Counted from the stretch's first letter, positions 34,207-44,349 are shown. The stretch is DNA of 64,000 bases from Verrucomicrobiia bacterium DG1235 (GCA_000155695.1 DS990592.1:3147973-3211972), one strand, 5' to 3'. Numbers and translations: made by a program. Notes: generated by a model from the sequence alone, not told the origin.

Positions 34207-36900
34207 TCACCCCAACACCGCCGGCACTCGAAAACCTTGCGGCTCTTCCTCTTGAGATGGCACTTTCTCTCGGTCTCCTTCAAGCTCGATTCCCAACGCC
34301 CGAACGGCCTTAGCCGCCCGCTCATTGCCCCCATTCGCCAACTCCCTCAGGCTCTCAATAAGAGTATCCTGACCCTCCCGTTCGACAATCCCCTTCGCCA
34401 CTAACTCTCCCATTTTCACGATCGCAGGAGCGTACCCCTTGATAGCAAGATGCTCCAAGCCGTTAATACCCGCCACAATATCAGGCTCCATCCCAACACC
34501 AGCCATCTGGTATCCAGCATACAGATACTTAGCCTTTATTAAACCCGCGTCAGCCGCCACCTTCATCCAAGACACACGCTTTGCCACACTATGCTTCACC
34601 CCTTCACCTTCGGCGTACATACGACTAAGCATAAATGCAGCCTTCGCCAATTTCTCTACTGGCCAGCCCTTTTCCACCCCATCCTTGTATAGCTTTTTGT
34701 ATTCTTTAAAAGCAATAGAAGGTTTTGCTTTCTTTATAAGCTTCCGACGGTGAATTTCTGCAAAACGAAATCGAGCTTCATCATTTCCCAATTTCATCAA
34801 GTATTGAACAACATCATAAGCCTGCTCAGGATCATGTCCCGCCCAGTCCTCATCCAAAAATATATCAGAAACCAACAAACGGACACCGTAGTGAATTAGA
34901 TATGTTTCATTTTGCATATATTGACTAGCCCAACCCAAAGCCTTAGCTTGGCTTTTAGGTACGTCGATGCCCTTAAAATATCGCTCTGACATTTCAAGCA
35001 TCGCACTGTGTTCTCCCAGCTCTGCAGACCTTTCTAGCCAATATACCATTTCGTCCACATCTCTCCACTGAGAGTTCCAACGGTATAGCTCCATCAACCT
35101 TTTGGCTGCCTTCAAATAGCCTAGATCAGCAGACTTCGAATACAAACGAACAGCCTCCTCCATATTCTTTTTACTCCCCAAACCCTTTTCACGCAACACA
35201 GCCAAGTTAAATAGACCTTTTTTACTATCGAGCTCTGCAGCCTTTTCATACATCTCACAGGCTTTAACAAGATCCTTTGGCCTCCCGTTTCCATACTCGT
35301 AAACGACACCCAAATTATTATAGGTCGATGCACTAGCATCACCTGCTTCAACTGCTCTATCATACCAATAAAAACCTTTGTCAGAATCCATCCCCACACC
35401 CAATCCTTCGGAATACATATACCCCAAATAAAAATAACTGTCAGAATACCCGCGATTGGCTGATAAGCTTAAAAAGCGAAGGGCTTCTTTGTAATCTATC
35501 TCTACTCCTTTTCCACTATAATTAAATTTTCCGTACATGTGCTGCGAACGCACGTACTTAAGCTTTGCCTGTCTCAGGTATGCTTTTGACAATTTCGCCA
35601 AGTTGCTTTCTCGAGAAACAAGCCAACCCTTTTCTCTTCGCCGTGTCATTGCATAGGCTGCTCGTACGTCCGTTTTCTCTAATTCCTTAGCTCTTTCGAG
35701 ATCTTCCCGGTCTGAAACGAATCGAGCGCCCTCATCTCCATCCAGAACAAGTTGCGCATAGTACATTCCTGAAGCAGCCGCCTCATCCAGCAACTTTCGA
35801 GACCTCGCATTGTCAACTTCAATACCTAAGCCATTCGCCAGCATAACGGCAAAATTATACCTCGCCATCGACCACCCCTTTTCAGCAGCTTTCTCCATCC
35901 AAGGCAACGCCTTCTCGTAGTCCGGCTCACCTAACAAGCCTGCCGCATAGAGGTAACCAAGCAAATACTGAGCCTCTTTATAATTTGAACTAGAAGCGAT
36001 TGTCAGTAGACTTTCAGCGAGTCTAGGATCAAAAAATTCAGAATCCACATCCATCGAATCTTTTGCCAAAATAATTTGTGACTTAAAAATCGACTCAGTA
36101 AAAGTTTCACTCAGGGAATCCGCAATATCCTCGATATCCTTTTTGATTACATCATCGACTCCCTCCAACAATATCGATTGAAATGATCGACGCACTGAAT
36201 CGAACGCCTGCAAGTCCACCATTTCGAAGTATCTTTTCGAACGCTCAATATCTCTTTCGACCATTTCTCCTCTCGCGTATTCAATCGACAAGTACAATGT
36301 AGCCAAAACATCCCCCCCATTGGAAGATTGGATCATTAGTTCAATCGACTTAGCATTGTCTTTCACAACGCTATAGCCTTCAGCGTACATCATCCCTAGC
36401 AAATAAGATGCTCGGGCTCGTGCCTGGCGCTCTATACCAAAGTCTTGAACAGGAAGATCGAATACCCAATTCCGCTCCGACAAAGGCTCCAACCAGCGTC
36501 TCGCCAGCTTGTAACTCTGAGGCATTCCTTTCCCGAAAAACGCGTTCTCACCATACGCTAACATCGCAATTGGGTACCCCTGCTCAGACGAAATCTTCAG
36601 CCAATGGTTAGCTTTCTTTAAGTTCAGTCGAACACCTGCGCCGCTACGATAAAACTCACCCAAAACATATTGAGACTTCGCATGCCCATCTGCAGCTAGG
36701 CCCTTCAAGCTCCTAACGACACTAGAGTATTTTCCATCTTCCAAAATCGCCATTGCCGCTACAAAGGCCTCTTCAAGCTGCTCGTTCCTCACCTCCTCGC
36801 TCTGTTCAAACGCCTCGTCGTCAAAAGCCTCCTGACCGGAAGCCACAAGCGCTAAACCCAAACTCAACAGAACAATAACGTACGAATTCCACTTAATCAT
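34207..36900 (-). CDS. Sel1/TPR-repeat exported protein
   Basis: 897 residues from ATG 36898-36900 (MIKWNSYVIVLLSLGLALVA, a signal peptide); the frame four codons further up begins with TTG. At least 15 Sel1-type repeats follow, for example AKSQYVLGEFYRSGAGV, YSDSYFYLGYMYSEGLGV and ASTYNNLGVVYEYGNGR, each an A-x3-LG-x-x-Y-x-x-G-x-G-V helix pair. Such proteins are solenoid scaffolds for protein contacts in the envelope. The C-terminal ~30 residues are Glu/Pro-rich. Codon use is markedly more A/T-ending than in neighbours. No partner is identifiable. Confidence 0.9.
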   Translation of the reverse strand: MIKWNSYVIVLLSLGLALVASGQEAFDDEAFEQSEEVRNEQLEEAFVAAMAILEDGKYSSVVRSLKGLAADGHAKSQYVLGEFYRSGAGVRLNLKKANHWLKISSEQGYPIAMLAYGENAFFGKGMPQSYKLARRWLEPLSERNWVFDLPVQDFGIERQARARASYLLGMMYAEGYSVVKDNAKSIELMIQSSNGGDVLATLYLSIEYARGEMVERDIERSKRYFEMVDLQAFDSVRRSFQSILLEGVDDVIKKDIEDIADSLSETFTESIFKSQIILAKDSMDVDSEFFDPRLAESLLTIASSSNYKEAQYLLGYLYAAGLLGEPDYEKALPWMEKAAEKGWSMARYNFAVMLANGLGIEVDNARSRKLLDEAAASGMYYAQLVLDGDEGARFVSDREDLERAKELEKTDVRAAYAMTRRREKGWLVSRESNLAKLSKAYLRQAKLKYVRSQHMYGKFNYSGKGVEIDYKEALRFLSLSANRGYSDSYFYLGYMYSEGLGVGMDSDKGFYWYDRAVEAGDASASTYNNLGVVYEYGNGRPKDLVKACEMYEKAAELDSKKGLFNLAVLREKGLGSKKNMEEAVRLYSKSADLGYLKAAKRLMELYRWNSQWRDVDEMVYWLERSAELGEHSAMLEMSERYFKGIDVPKSQAKALGWASQYMQNETYLIHYGVRLLVSDIFLDEDWAGHDPEQAYDVVQYLMKLGNDEARFRFAEIHRRKLIKKAKPSIAFKEYKKLYKDGVEKGWPVEKLAKAAFMLSRMYAEGEGVKHSVAKRVSWMKVAADAGLIKAKYLYAGYQMAGVGMEPDIVAGINGLEHLAIKGYAPAIVKMGELVAKGIVEREGQDTLIESLRELANGGNERAAKAVRALGIELEGDREKVPSQEEEPQGFRVPAVLG

Positions 36901-37024
36901 GAGTACGTACAAAGCTACAATCTACGCCCCGCTTAGCAAGCGATTAAACGCCAGACAAAACGCCCTCTTCCAAGCAACGAAACCGCGTCGAATCAAACGC
37001 TAGCCGACACATAAGTTACACCCA

Positions 37025-37048
37025 GCTTAAGATTGCGCGCCCTTAAGC
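37025..37048. promoter_or_regulatory. Inverted repeat upstream of the TonB-receptor operon
   Basis: GCTTAAG (37025-37031) and CTTAAGC (37042-37048) are 7-base arms separated by 10 bases, about 100 bases before the receptor ATG. It could be an operator of the phosphate-ester operon; the sequence is not a recognised Pho box. Confidence 0.45.
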
Positions 37049-37145
37049 AAATAGCGTCGACGCCTGCTCTCGAATCAAGTTCTAAGCAGACTGACGGGAA
37101 CGGACAAAAACATTCCGTAACCGTAAATCAACTACAAGAACTACC

Positions 37146-39524
37146 ATGAAAACTTCATACGCGCTTATCGCTTTGCTTCCGCTTTGTACGGCGACTCTTC
37201 ACGCCCAGCAAAACGCTTCAGTATCGGATCCAGACACGATCATCGAATACGATCAAATCACCGTTTTCTCCGAAAACGTCGCCCAAGCGAACACCGTCCT
37301 CCGCAACGACCTCAAGGAGGTCGCAGCTCCGCTCACCAGCGCTCTCGACCACATTGACCGCCTCCCGGGCGTCATCGTCCAGGAGGGCGACGCCTACGGC
37401 GGCGACGACTGGTCCACCACAGTCAGTATCCGCGGTTTCGCTACAACCCGCAGCTCCAGCCAGTTGGGCTACACCATCGACGACCTGCCAAACGGCAACA
37501 CGAACTACGGAGGAGGCGCCAAGCCAAACCGTTTCATCGACTCGGAAAACATCGGACAAGTCACCGTCTCCCAAGGTGCAGGCGATATCGCCTCGGCCTC
37601 CACCACCGCGCTAGGCGGCACCATCCAGTACAGCCTCATCGAGCCGAGCTACAACCAAGGCGGAACCCTCGAGTACTCCACCGGCGACAACAACATGCAG
37701 CGCTATTTCTTCCGCTACAACACAGGCCTCATCGGGGAAGACACTCGCGCCTTCGTCAGCTTCTCAGACTCCTTCCACAACCGCTGGACCGAAGAGGGCG
37801 AAAACGGCATCGCCGACCGTATCCACTCCGACATGCGCCTCATCACCAAATGGGGGAACGTCGAAGTCGACGCCCGCCTCTCCTACGACGACATACACGA
37901 AGACAACTACAACGGCGTCAGCCTTGCCCAGTTCGCCGAAAACCCGAATTGGGATCGCCTCACGGGCGACTGGTCCGGCATGCCAAACCCCGACCAATAC
38001 TTCGTCGAAGGCTGGTCGACCGTTCGCGAAAACTCCCTCCTCGGGGTGAAGTTCACCATCCCGTTCTCGGACGACGCCACCCTCGAGCTTCAGCCTTACT
38101 TCCACAATCAAACCGGCGAAGGACACTGGATTCCTCCCTATCAGCGCCGCGGCTTCCGCTCGGACGGCACGCCTGAAAGCGAAGCGGCATTCGCGGATTT
38201 CGAAACACGCGTCTTCTTTCAAGATGCAGCCGGCAACGACCTGCACATTCCCGTCAACGGACTCGAAGGGGCCCCCGACTCTCTCGTCGATCAGCTAGTC
38301 ATTCCGACCGGCGATGTCTTCGATATAAACAGCTACCCGGAAGCCGTTCGCGCCGGAGCCATTCCAGTCTCCTCCTTCCGCACCTCCCACTACGGAAACG
38401 ACCGCATCGGACTCCGCGGACACTACACGCACTACCTCGAATCCCAAACCATCCAACTGGGCTTCTGGCACGAAAACCAGGAACGCTTCAACGGCCGCGA
38501 CTGGCACCAGATCCTCGATGCCCGTCTCGGCATGCAGTACGACCACCAGCCCTACTGGACCGACTTCGACCAGACATTCGACACAGAAACCACCATGCTC
38601 TACGCCCAGGACACGATCGAGCTCGGGGACAGCGGCGCCAAAGCCCAAGTCGGACTCAAGCAGTACTACGTCGATATTTCTGGATACGACAATATGATCC
38701 AAGAACCCATCGGTTCGCAAAACAGCGACTCCGATATCCTCCCCAGCCTCGGACTCACCTACGAACTGAACGAAGGCGACGACCAAGTCTTCTTCAACTA
38801 CTCGCAAAACTACGCCGCCATCACCGACAACATCCTCCAGCGCGACGCCAGTCCCAACCTCGAGCCGGAGCAAAGCGACAATATCGACCTTGGCTACCGC
38901 TTCAACCGAAACGGACTCAGCTTCTCGAGCTCGCTCTACTTCATCGAGTTCGACAACAAGATCTCCTTCATCCCGCCCTACGACGAGGACGACGGAATCA
39001 ACTACGACATCGGAACCGGAGGCGGCTACGTCAACGTGGGCGGCATCGAATCCAAAGGCCTGGAAATTGCAGCCGACTACACCTTCAATTCAAACCTGTC
39101 CGCATTCGCAACCCTCACGTATAACGATTCCGAATACACGGAAAATGTCCCAGAGACAGGCGTCATCGCTGGCAACGAAGTCGTAGGCGCTCCTAGCGAG
39201 ATCCTATCAGCCAGCCTCTTCTACCGCTCGGACAACGGCTTCTACTCAAGCCTCAGCGCTAAGCATACCGGAGAACGCCAGGGTACGCTCGACAACAGTG
39301 AGCAGATGGACGCCTTCACCCGCGTCGACCTCTCGCTCGGCTACCGCTCCGAAATCAACTCAAACGCCGACGAGCCTAAACACTTCAAGGCCGAGCTTCA
39401 TGTTTACAACCTCTTCGACGCAAGCTACCTTGCTACTCCTGACGGCGATGCCCGCTCCTCAAACGGATACTACTTCATCGGCGCTCCGCGCGCCGTATCC
39501 GCCACAGTAGGCATCGAATTTTAA
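37146..39524 (+). CDS. TonB-dependent outer-membrane receptor
   Basis: 792 residues. Signal peptide 1-20 (ending LHA). A plug domain follows: ITVFSENVAQANTV, then LDHIDRLPGVIVQEGDAYGG and VSIRGFATTRSSSQLGYTID, with ENIGQVTVSQGAGDIA and GGTIQY. The rest is a 22-strand-type barrel with the usual C-terminal strand ending in aromatic F (VSATVGIEF). It is followed after 5 bases by a PhoD-like phosphatase and then a metallophosphoesterase, so a phosphate ester or organophosphate is the likely imported substrate. No tandem CirA/FecA signalling domain is seen. Confidence 0.94.
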   Translation: MKTSYALIALLPLCTATLHAQQNASVSDPDTIIEYDQITVFSENVAQANTVLRNDLKEVAAPLTSALDHIDRLPGVIVQEGDAYGGDDWSTTVSIRGFATTRSSSQLGYTIDDLPNGNTNYGGGAKPNRFIDSENIGQVTVSQGAGDIASASTTALGGTIQYSLIEPSYNQGGTLEYSTGDNNMQRYFFRYNTGLIGEDTRAFVSFSDSFHNRWTEEGENGIADRIHSDMRLITKWGNVEVDARLSYDDIHEDNYNGVSLAQFAENPNWDRLTGDWSGMPNPDQYFVEGWSTVRENSLLGVKFTIPFSDDATLELQPYFHNQTGEGHWIPPYQRRGFRSDGTPESEAAFADFETRVFFQDAAGNDLHIPVNGLEGAPDSLVDQLVIPTGDVFDINSYPEAVRAGAIPVSSFRTSHYGNDRIGLRGHYTHYLESQTIQLGFWHENQERFNGRDWHQILDARLGMQYDHQPYWTDFDQTFDTETTMLYAQDTIELGDSGAKAQVGLKQYYVDISGYDNMIQEPIGSQNSDSDILPSLGLTYELNEGDDQVFFNYSQNYAAITDNILQRDASPNLEPEQSDNIDLGYRFNRNGLSFSSSLYFIEFDNKISFIPPYDEDDGINYDIGTGGGYVNVGGIESKGLEIAADYTFNSNLSAFATLTYNDSEYTENVPETGVIAGNEVVGAPSEILSASLFYRSDNGFYSSLSAKHTGERQGTLDNSEQMDAFTRVDLSLGYRSEINSNADEPKHFKAELHVYNLFDASYLATPDGDARSSNGYYFIGAPRAVSATVGIEF

Positions 39525-39529
39525 GAAAC

Positions 39530-40585
39530 ATGAAACTCCCCGTAATCACTTTCTCGATCCTATGCCTCGCCCCGAGCTTTCTCGGGGCCGAGGCCTTCAC
39601 TTTAGCATTCGGCTCCTGCGCGAAAGAGAGCAAGCAACAGCCCATATGGTCAAGCATCAGAGCCGAGCAGCCAGACGTCTTCGCCATGCTGGGCGACAAT
39701 ATCTACGGCGACACCGAAGACATGTCCGTCCTGCGCAGGAAATACGCCAAACTTGGAAAAGTCCCCGGCTTCGCGTCCCTCCGCAAAGAAACTGAACTCG
39801 TCGCCATCTGGGACGACCACGACTACGGCGAAAACGACGCCGGCAAGGAGTATCCAAAAAAACACGACTCTCGAAAGGCATTCCTCGAATTCTTCCGAGA
39901 GCCAGAAGACTCTCCCCGCTGGAACCAAGAAGGCGGCATCTACACTTCCTACACTTGGGGCGAAACAGGAAAACGCGCCCAGCTCATCCTTCTCGACACC
40001 CGCTGGAATCGCGATCCGCTCCTAAGTGTCTCAAAAACTGAATACGCCCTAAAACGCAATCCAAAGGACATGGGCCCTTACAACCCCACCGCCGACTCCA
40101 GCTCCGTCATGATTGGAGAAGCCCAATGGAAATGGCTCGAGACACAACTCCGCCAACCGGCAGACATCCGCTTCATCGCCTCCGGAATTCAAATCCTCTC
40201 CGAAGGCACGGGCTGGGAAGCCTGGTCAAACTTCCCCCACGAGCGCCAACGCCTCTTCGACCTCATCGAATCAACCCATGCAAACGGAACCGTCCTCCTA
40301 AGCGGCGACACCCATTGGGCGGAATTCAGCAAGGTCAAACTTCCAAGCGGCTACCCACTTTGGGAACTTACCTCCAGCGGACTTACCGAAGAGTGGAAAC
40401 AAGTCAGCCCGAACCTCCACCGCATCGGTCACACCACCTACAAAGCCAACTACGGTCTCATAAAAATCGATTGGAACGCCCCAGCCCCCTACCTTACCCT
40501 ATCTATAAAAAACGAAAACGGCCGTATCCAAATCCAAAACACAATTCTAATATCCGACCTGCAATTCAACTCGCCCGAATCATGA
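39530..40585 (+). CDS. Exported PhoD-like alkaline phosphatase
   Basis: 351 residues with a Sec signal peptide (1-20, ending GAEA). Metallophosphatase motifs: FGSCAKE at the mature start, AMLGDNIYGDTED, AIWDDHDYGENDAG, and the late SGDTHWAEF, as in PhoD-like phosphatases that use Ca/Fe or similar metals. Short for PhoD (no long N-domain), closer to the fungal-PLD-like subgroup. Start 5 bases after the receptor stop; stop overlaps the next start (ATGA). It probably releases phosphate from esters in the periplasm. Confidence 0.9.
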   Translation: MKLPVITFSILCLAPSFLGAEAFTLAFGSCAKESKQQPIWSSIRAEQPDVFAMLGDNIYGDTEDMSVLRRKYAKLGKVPGFASLRKETELVAIWDDHDYGENDAGKEYPKKHDSRKAFLEFFREPEDSPRWNQEGGIYTSYTWGETGKRAQLILLDTRWNRDPLLSVSKTEYALKRNPKDMGPYNPTADSSSVMIGEAQWKWLETQLRQPADIRFIASGIQILSEGTGWEAWSNFPHERQRLFDLIESTHANGTVLLSGDTHWAEFSKVKLPSGYPLWELTSSGLTEEWKQVSPNLHRIGHTTYKANYGLIKIDWNAPAPYLTLSIKNENGRIQIQNTILISDLQFNSPES

Positions 40586-41511
40586 ACCGCCGAAACTTCT
40601 TCCTCGCCACCGCAGCCGCCACCGCCGCAGCCGCCACACCGGCCTTCGCCAAAAAAACGAGCCAGCCCAAACGCTCCCTACGCATCGCCCATCTCACGGA
40701 CATCCACGTCATGCCCGACAAAGATGCTCCGGAGAAAATGGCCCGCGCCATCCAGCACGCCCAAAGCCAAACGGACAAGCCGGACCTCATCCTAAACGGT
40801 GGCGACTGCATTATGGACGCCCTCAAACGCAGCAAGTCCGAAACCAAAGCCCAATGGAGCGAGTGGCACGGCGTCCTCAAAAACGAGCTCGAACTCCCCT
40901 TCTACAGCGCCATCGGCAATCATGACATCTGGGGCTGGGCCCTTCCAAACAGCAAAAAAAACGTAAGCTACGGCAAGCAATGGGCAATGGAAGAGCTCGC
41001 CCTCAAACAACGCTACTACAGCTTCGAGAAAAACAACTGGCAGTTCATCGTCCTAGACAGCTCTCACTTCGAACCGTCCTTTAAAAGCGGATACACCGCC
41101 AAACTAGACGAAGCTCAATTCGCCTGGCTCGCCCAAACCCTTGCGGAGTCCGACCCGAAAAAGCCGATCTGCATCCTGTCCCACATCCCCATCATCAGCT
41201 TCTGCCCCTTCTTCGACGGCGATAACGAAAAGTCTGGAGACTGGCAGGTACCTGGACCATGGATGCACATCGACGCCCGACGCATCAAAGATCTTTTCGC
41301 CCAACACCCAAACGTGAAACTTGCCCTCTCTGGCCACATTCACCTGCGCGACCAAGTTCGCTACCTCGGCATCGACTACCTCTGCAACGGAGCCGTAAGC
41401 GGTGGCTGGTGGGATGGCCCCTACCAGGAATTCCCGTCAGCGTACGTGCTCGTTGACCTCTACGAGGACGGAACCAGCCAGTCTCAATACGTACCGTATC
41501 TGGAAAGCTAA
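40582..41511 (+). CDS. Tat-exported calcineurin-like metallophosphoesterase
   Basis: 309 residues from ATG 40582, chosen because it overlaps the upstream stop by four bases (ATGA) and begins a twin-arginine signal (MNRRNFFLATAAATAAAATP); the open frame extends far upstream but only shadows the phosphatase. Metal-ligand motifs: LTDIHVM (D-x-H), NGGDCIMD (GGD), IGNHDIWGW (GNHD), LSHIPII, and LSGHIHLRD (GHxH). Works in the periplasm with the two preceding gene products. Substrate unknown; a phosphodiester is likely. Confidence 0.92.
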   Translation: MNRRNFFLATAAATAAAATPAFAKKTSQPKRSLRIAHLTDIHVMPDKDAPEKMARAIQHAQSQTDKPDLILNGGDCIMDALKRSKSETKAQWSEWHGVLKNELELPFYSAIGNHDIWGWALPNSKKNVSYGKQWAMEELALKQRYYSFEKNNWQFIVLDSSHFEPSFKSGYTAKLDEAQFAWLAQTLAESDPKKPICILSHIPIISFCPFFDGDNEKSGDWQVPGPWMHIDARRIKDLFAQHPNVKLALSGHIHLRDQVRYLGIDYLCNGAVSGGWWDGPYQEFPSAYVLVDLYEDGTSQSQYVPYLES

Positions 41512-41520
41512 TACGATAGC

Positions 41521-42525
41521 CTAGCGACGCGGCCCCGGCCGCCCGCCCCACTGGCCGCCAGAAGGCGGATTCTGTTGCATAAACTCCATCTGCCTTTGGT
41601 CGCGCTCCCGCTCCGCTAGCTGACGCTCGGCATACGCGGCGAGCTGCTCTTCGCTCAAGGTTCTAGCCGCCGCCGCTATCACCGCTTCGTCACGAGCCGC
41701 CCGTTCGCTAAAGTATACCTCGATATCCTTCTCAGAAACACTGGCCATCTGCGGACCACGCATACCAGAAAGATCCTTAGAAAACTCAAAATCCTCCGCC
41801 ACACCGCGAATCGAGTTCACCAGAGACTCGCTCTGCGACTGCGTAAGTGGCGTATCCGTAAAACTGAGACTCGAAGCCAAAGCCTCAACCTCACCACGAT
41901 ACGGCAAACTGTCCGAATAGTCCTTCAACGCCACCGCATTCTCTTCGCCAAGAAGCTCCTCTATTTCCTCCGCTAGCACGTCACGCTGAAACTTCCGTTC
42001 CTCGTCGATCTTCTCGCGTTCCTCATCGCTCTCCGCACCAAAGCCTTTCATCCGCATTTCCCAGTTCACTACCCCGCGCTCCGCCATCAAAGTGCGCAGC
42101 GTTTCCAAATCATTCGCGCTCAAGTTCAGCGTCTTGAAAAAGTCCGCGTAGCGCGAATCCACGCGCTCCATCTGACGCTCGATCATATCCACCCGCATCT
42201 GCGGATCCTCAAACGCCGCCGCCATGCGCTGCATTCGCTCGCGCCGCCGATCCTGCCAGGAGCTTTCCGTAGCCTGCTCAGCCACCGGTCGCACCGTAGC
42301 CACGGCTCCCGGCTGCGGCTCTAGCCCAGGACTTCGAAGTTTCGCCGGTTCAGACAAGGCCGTCGAATCCACCTCGTCATTCGCCACCACTGTCTCATCC
42401 ACAAACTCCGGAGAAACCATTTCGATTTGCCACGATTTCAGCCGATTCACCTCGACCTGTAAATAGGCCGCGTAAGCGACCGCAGCCATAAGCAGGAGAG
42501 AGAGAGTTACAGTGGAAGTCTTCAT
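41521..42525 (-). CDS. Membrane-anchored or secreted helical protein, unknown
   Basis: 334 residues from ATG 42523-42525 (MKTSTVTLSLLLMAAVAYAA), a signal peptide or anchor; the longer frame to 42801 overlaps uppS. The body is highly charged and helical (DRRRERMQRMAAAFEDPQ; a run of DEEREKIDEERKFQRDV) and the C-terminus is Gln/Gly/Arg-rich (GGQWGGRPGPRR). The layout recalls Spy/CpxP-like periplasmic helical proteins, but the LTxxQ motif is absent. Divergent from uppS with about 136 bases between starts. Convergent with the phosphoesterase; stops are 9 bases apart. Confidence 0.6.
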   Translation of the reverse strand: MKTSTVTLSLLLMAAVAYAAYLQVEVNRLKSWQIEMVSPEFVDETVVANDEVDSTALSEPAKLRSPGLEPQPGAVATVRPVAEQATESSWQDRRRERMQRMAAAFEDPQMRVDMIERQMERVDSRYADFFKTLNLSANDLETLRTLMAERGVVNWEMRMKGFGAESDEEREKIDEERKFQRDVLAEEIEELLGEENAVALKDYSDSLPYRGEVEALASSLSFTDTPLTQSQSESLVNSIRGVAEDFEFSKDLSGMRGPQMASVSEKDIEVYFSERAARDEAVIAAAARTLSEEQLAAYAERQLAERERDQRQMEFMQQNPPSGGQWGGRPGPRR

Positions 42526-42661
42526 GAAGCGATATCTTCTTAAAATACGTATACCTGCAAAATTCAGATGCAAGAACCACGCCTCGAACCAGTCCAATAA
42601 CGCCTTGCCAAAGACCATCCCCCATTCGATCCTCCCCGCCTTACCTACCCAAGCGTACGGA

Positions 42662-43411
42662 ATGAGCGGCGAATCCACACAACACATCGACCCCCAGCAC
42701 ATCGGCATCATCATGGATGGAAACGGCCGCTGGGCAAAACAACGCGGACACTCCCGCCCCCGCGGACACAAGGAAGGCGCCAAGGCCACCCGACGCGCCA
42801 TCGACGCCTGCCAAGAGCTGGGAGTTCGCTACCTCACGCTCTACGCCTTCTCCGCCGAAAACTGGAACCGCCCCGACTTCGAAGTCAAAGCCCTCATGGA
42901 GCTCCTCGAGCTCTTCCTCGCCCGCGAAACCAAGACCCTCATCAAGCGCCGCATACGCCTACACGCCATCGGCCGCATCGAAGAACTCCCCGCCAGCGCC
43001 AACAAAGCACTGCGCAAAGCCATCGACGCCACCGCCGAATTCGACGACTGGCACCTCGTCCTCGCCCTCAACTACTCATCGCGCAACGAAGTCCTCGACG
43101 CCGCCCGCTCCTTCGCCAAATCCGTCGCCGCCGGAGAGATCGACCCCGACAAGACCGACTGGGACGGTTTCGCCCAGCACCTCTACACCGCCGGGCTCCC
43201 CGACCCCGATCTCATCATCCGCACCTCCGGCGAGACCCGCGTCAGTAACTTCCTCCTCATGCAGTCCGCCTACGCCGAATTCTACTTTACCGAAACCCTC
43301 TGGCCAGACTTCGACAAATCCCACCTCGAAAAAGCCATCGCATCCTATCGCAATCGCGAGCGTCGCTTCGGCAAAACCGGCGAACAAATCGCCACTCCCT
43401 CCCAAGCCTAA
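42662..43411 (+). CDS. uppS: Undecaprenyl diphosphate synthase
   Basis: Makes the C55 lipid carrier for peptidoglycan and polysaccharides. 249 residues from ATG 42662 (MSGESTQHIDPQHIGIIMDG); an ATG at 42512 would overlap the divergent gene. IIMDGNGRWAKQRG is the catalytic Asp/FPP-binding loop, LTLYAFSAENWNRP and the C-terminal DLIIRTSGETRVSNFLLMQS are family signatures. First gene of uppS-cdsA-dxr-rseP-ispG. Confidence 0.96.
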   Translation: MSGESTQHIDPQHIGIIMDGNGRWAKQRGHSRPRGHKEGAKATRRAIDACQELGVRYLTLYAFSAENWNRPDFEVKALMELLELFLARETKTLIKRRIRLHAIGRIEELPASANKALRKAIDATAEFDDWHLVLALNYSSRNEVLDAARSFAKSVAAGEIDPDKTDWDGFAQHLYTAGLPDPDLIIRTSGETRVSNFLLMQSAYAEFYFTETLWPDFDKSHLEKAIASYRNRERRFGKTGEQIATPSQA

Positions 43412-43423
43412 GCCCCAAAACCT

Positions 43424-43450
43424 AATTCCTAATTCGTAATATCAAATTAG
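43424..43450 (+). repeat. AATTCCT/AATTCGT heptamer-like tract before cdsA
   Basis: CCTAATTCCTAATTCGTAAT is a two-and-a-half-unit 7-base repeat in the uppS-cdsA gap, resembling the AATTCC-type units that precede the CACTCAC tracts elsewhere. Confidence 0.5.
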
Positions 43451-43464
43451 ACTCCCCCTAATCC

Positions 43465-44298
43465 GTGGCGAAACGCATCTTCAGTACCATCCTTCTCTGG
43501 GCCATCATCGTCGGGTCCGTCACCGTCACCCCAGAAGCCGCCGTCTGGCTCATCGCCATCGTCAGCTTCGGCACCCAGTGGGAACTCTACGGCCTCATGC
43601 AAAAAATGGGCCGACAGCCCTTCAAGACCCTCGGATCCTCCCTCGGCACCTTCATGATCCTCGGCCCCTTCTACGCCGAAAAAGCCCTCAATCACCAAGT
43701 CCCAGGACTCCAGGCCAGCATCATCGCCATCACCATCGTAGCCGTCTGCCTACGCATCCTCGTCCACCGAAAAGTCGAAGACCGTATCGAAACCCTCGGA
43801 GCCACCCTAGTCGGACTCATCTACGTGCCCTTCATGCTCACCTTCATGGCCCGCATGCTCACCATCACCCCGGAAATGAGCGAAGGGCTCATGCTCATCC
43901 TCTGGCTCATCGCCACCGCAAAATTCTGCGACGTCGGAGCCCTCGTCTTCGGCAAAGCCTTCGGCCGCCACAAGATGTCCCCCAACACCTCCCCCGGCAA
44001 AACCTGGGAAGGCGCCATCGGCGGCTGCCTCACCTCCGTCGCCATCGGCTTCGCCTTCGTCCACTTCGCCGGCGACTACTTCCCCGCCTTCTTCAAGCCG
44101 CACTGGGCCGCCCTCTTCGCCCTGCCCATCGCCGCACTCTCCATCGTGTCCGACCTCGTCGAAAGCATGATGAAACGCGCCGCCAAACAAAAAGACTCCG
44201 GCGCCTTCATCCCCGGCATCGGCGGCGCCTTCGACCTGTCCGACTCCCTCATCCTCACCTCACCCACCGCCTTCCTCCTCTTCGGCCTCCTCCAATAA
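43465..44298 (+). CDS. cdsA: Phosphatidate cytidylyltransferase
   Basis: Makes CDP-diacylglycerol for phospholipid synthesis at the inner membrane. 277 residues from GTG 43465. Eight or so hydrophobic helices; SPGKTWEGAIGG and the C-terminal signature SDLVESMMKRAAKQKDSGAF with PGIGGAFDLSDSLILTSP (family S-x-x-ES-x-K-R-x3-KD-x4-PGHGG-x-x-DR-x-D). Here HG and DR positions read IGG and DLSD, small deviations from the consensus. Second gene of the isoprenoid/envelope operon. Confidence 0.93.
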   Translation: MAKRIFSTILLWAIIVGSVTVTPEAAVWLIAIVSFGTQWELYGLMQKMGRQPFKTLGSSLGTFMILGPFYAEKALNHQVPGLQASIIAITIVAVCLRILVHRKVEDRIETLGATLVGLIYVPFMLTFMARMLTITPEMSEGLMLILWLIATAKFCDVGALVFGKAFGRHKMSPNTSPGKTWEGAIGGCLTSVAIGFAFVHFAGDYFPAFFKPHWAALFALPIAALSIVSDLVESMMKRAAKQKDSGAFIPGIGGAFDLSDSLILTSPTAFLLFGLLQ

Positions 44299-44349
44299 GA
44301 ACACAACCCCAATCCCCCTCCCTCGCCCGCTCATCCAGATCGCCCAGAA

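Noticed and set aside
40126-40581. 150-codon extension of the metallophosphoesterase
   Set aside because: It shadows the PhoD-like gene; the twin-arginine signal starts at 40582.
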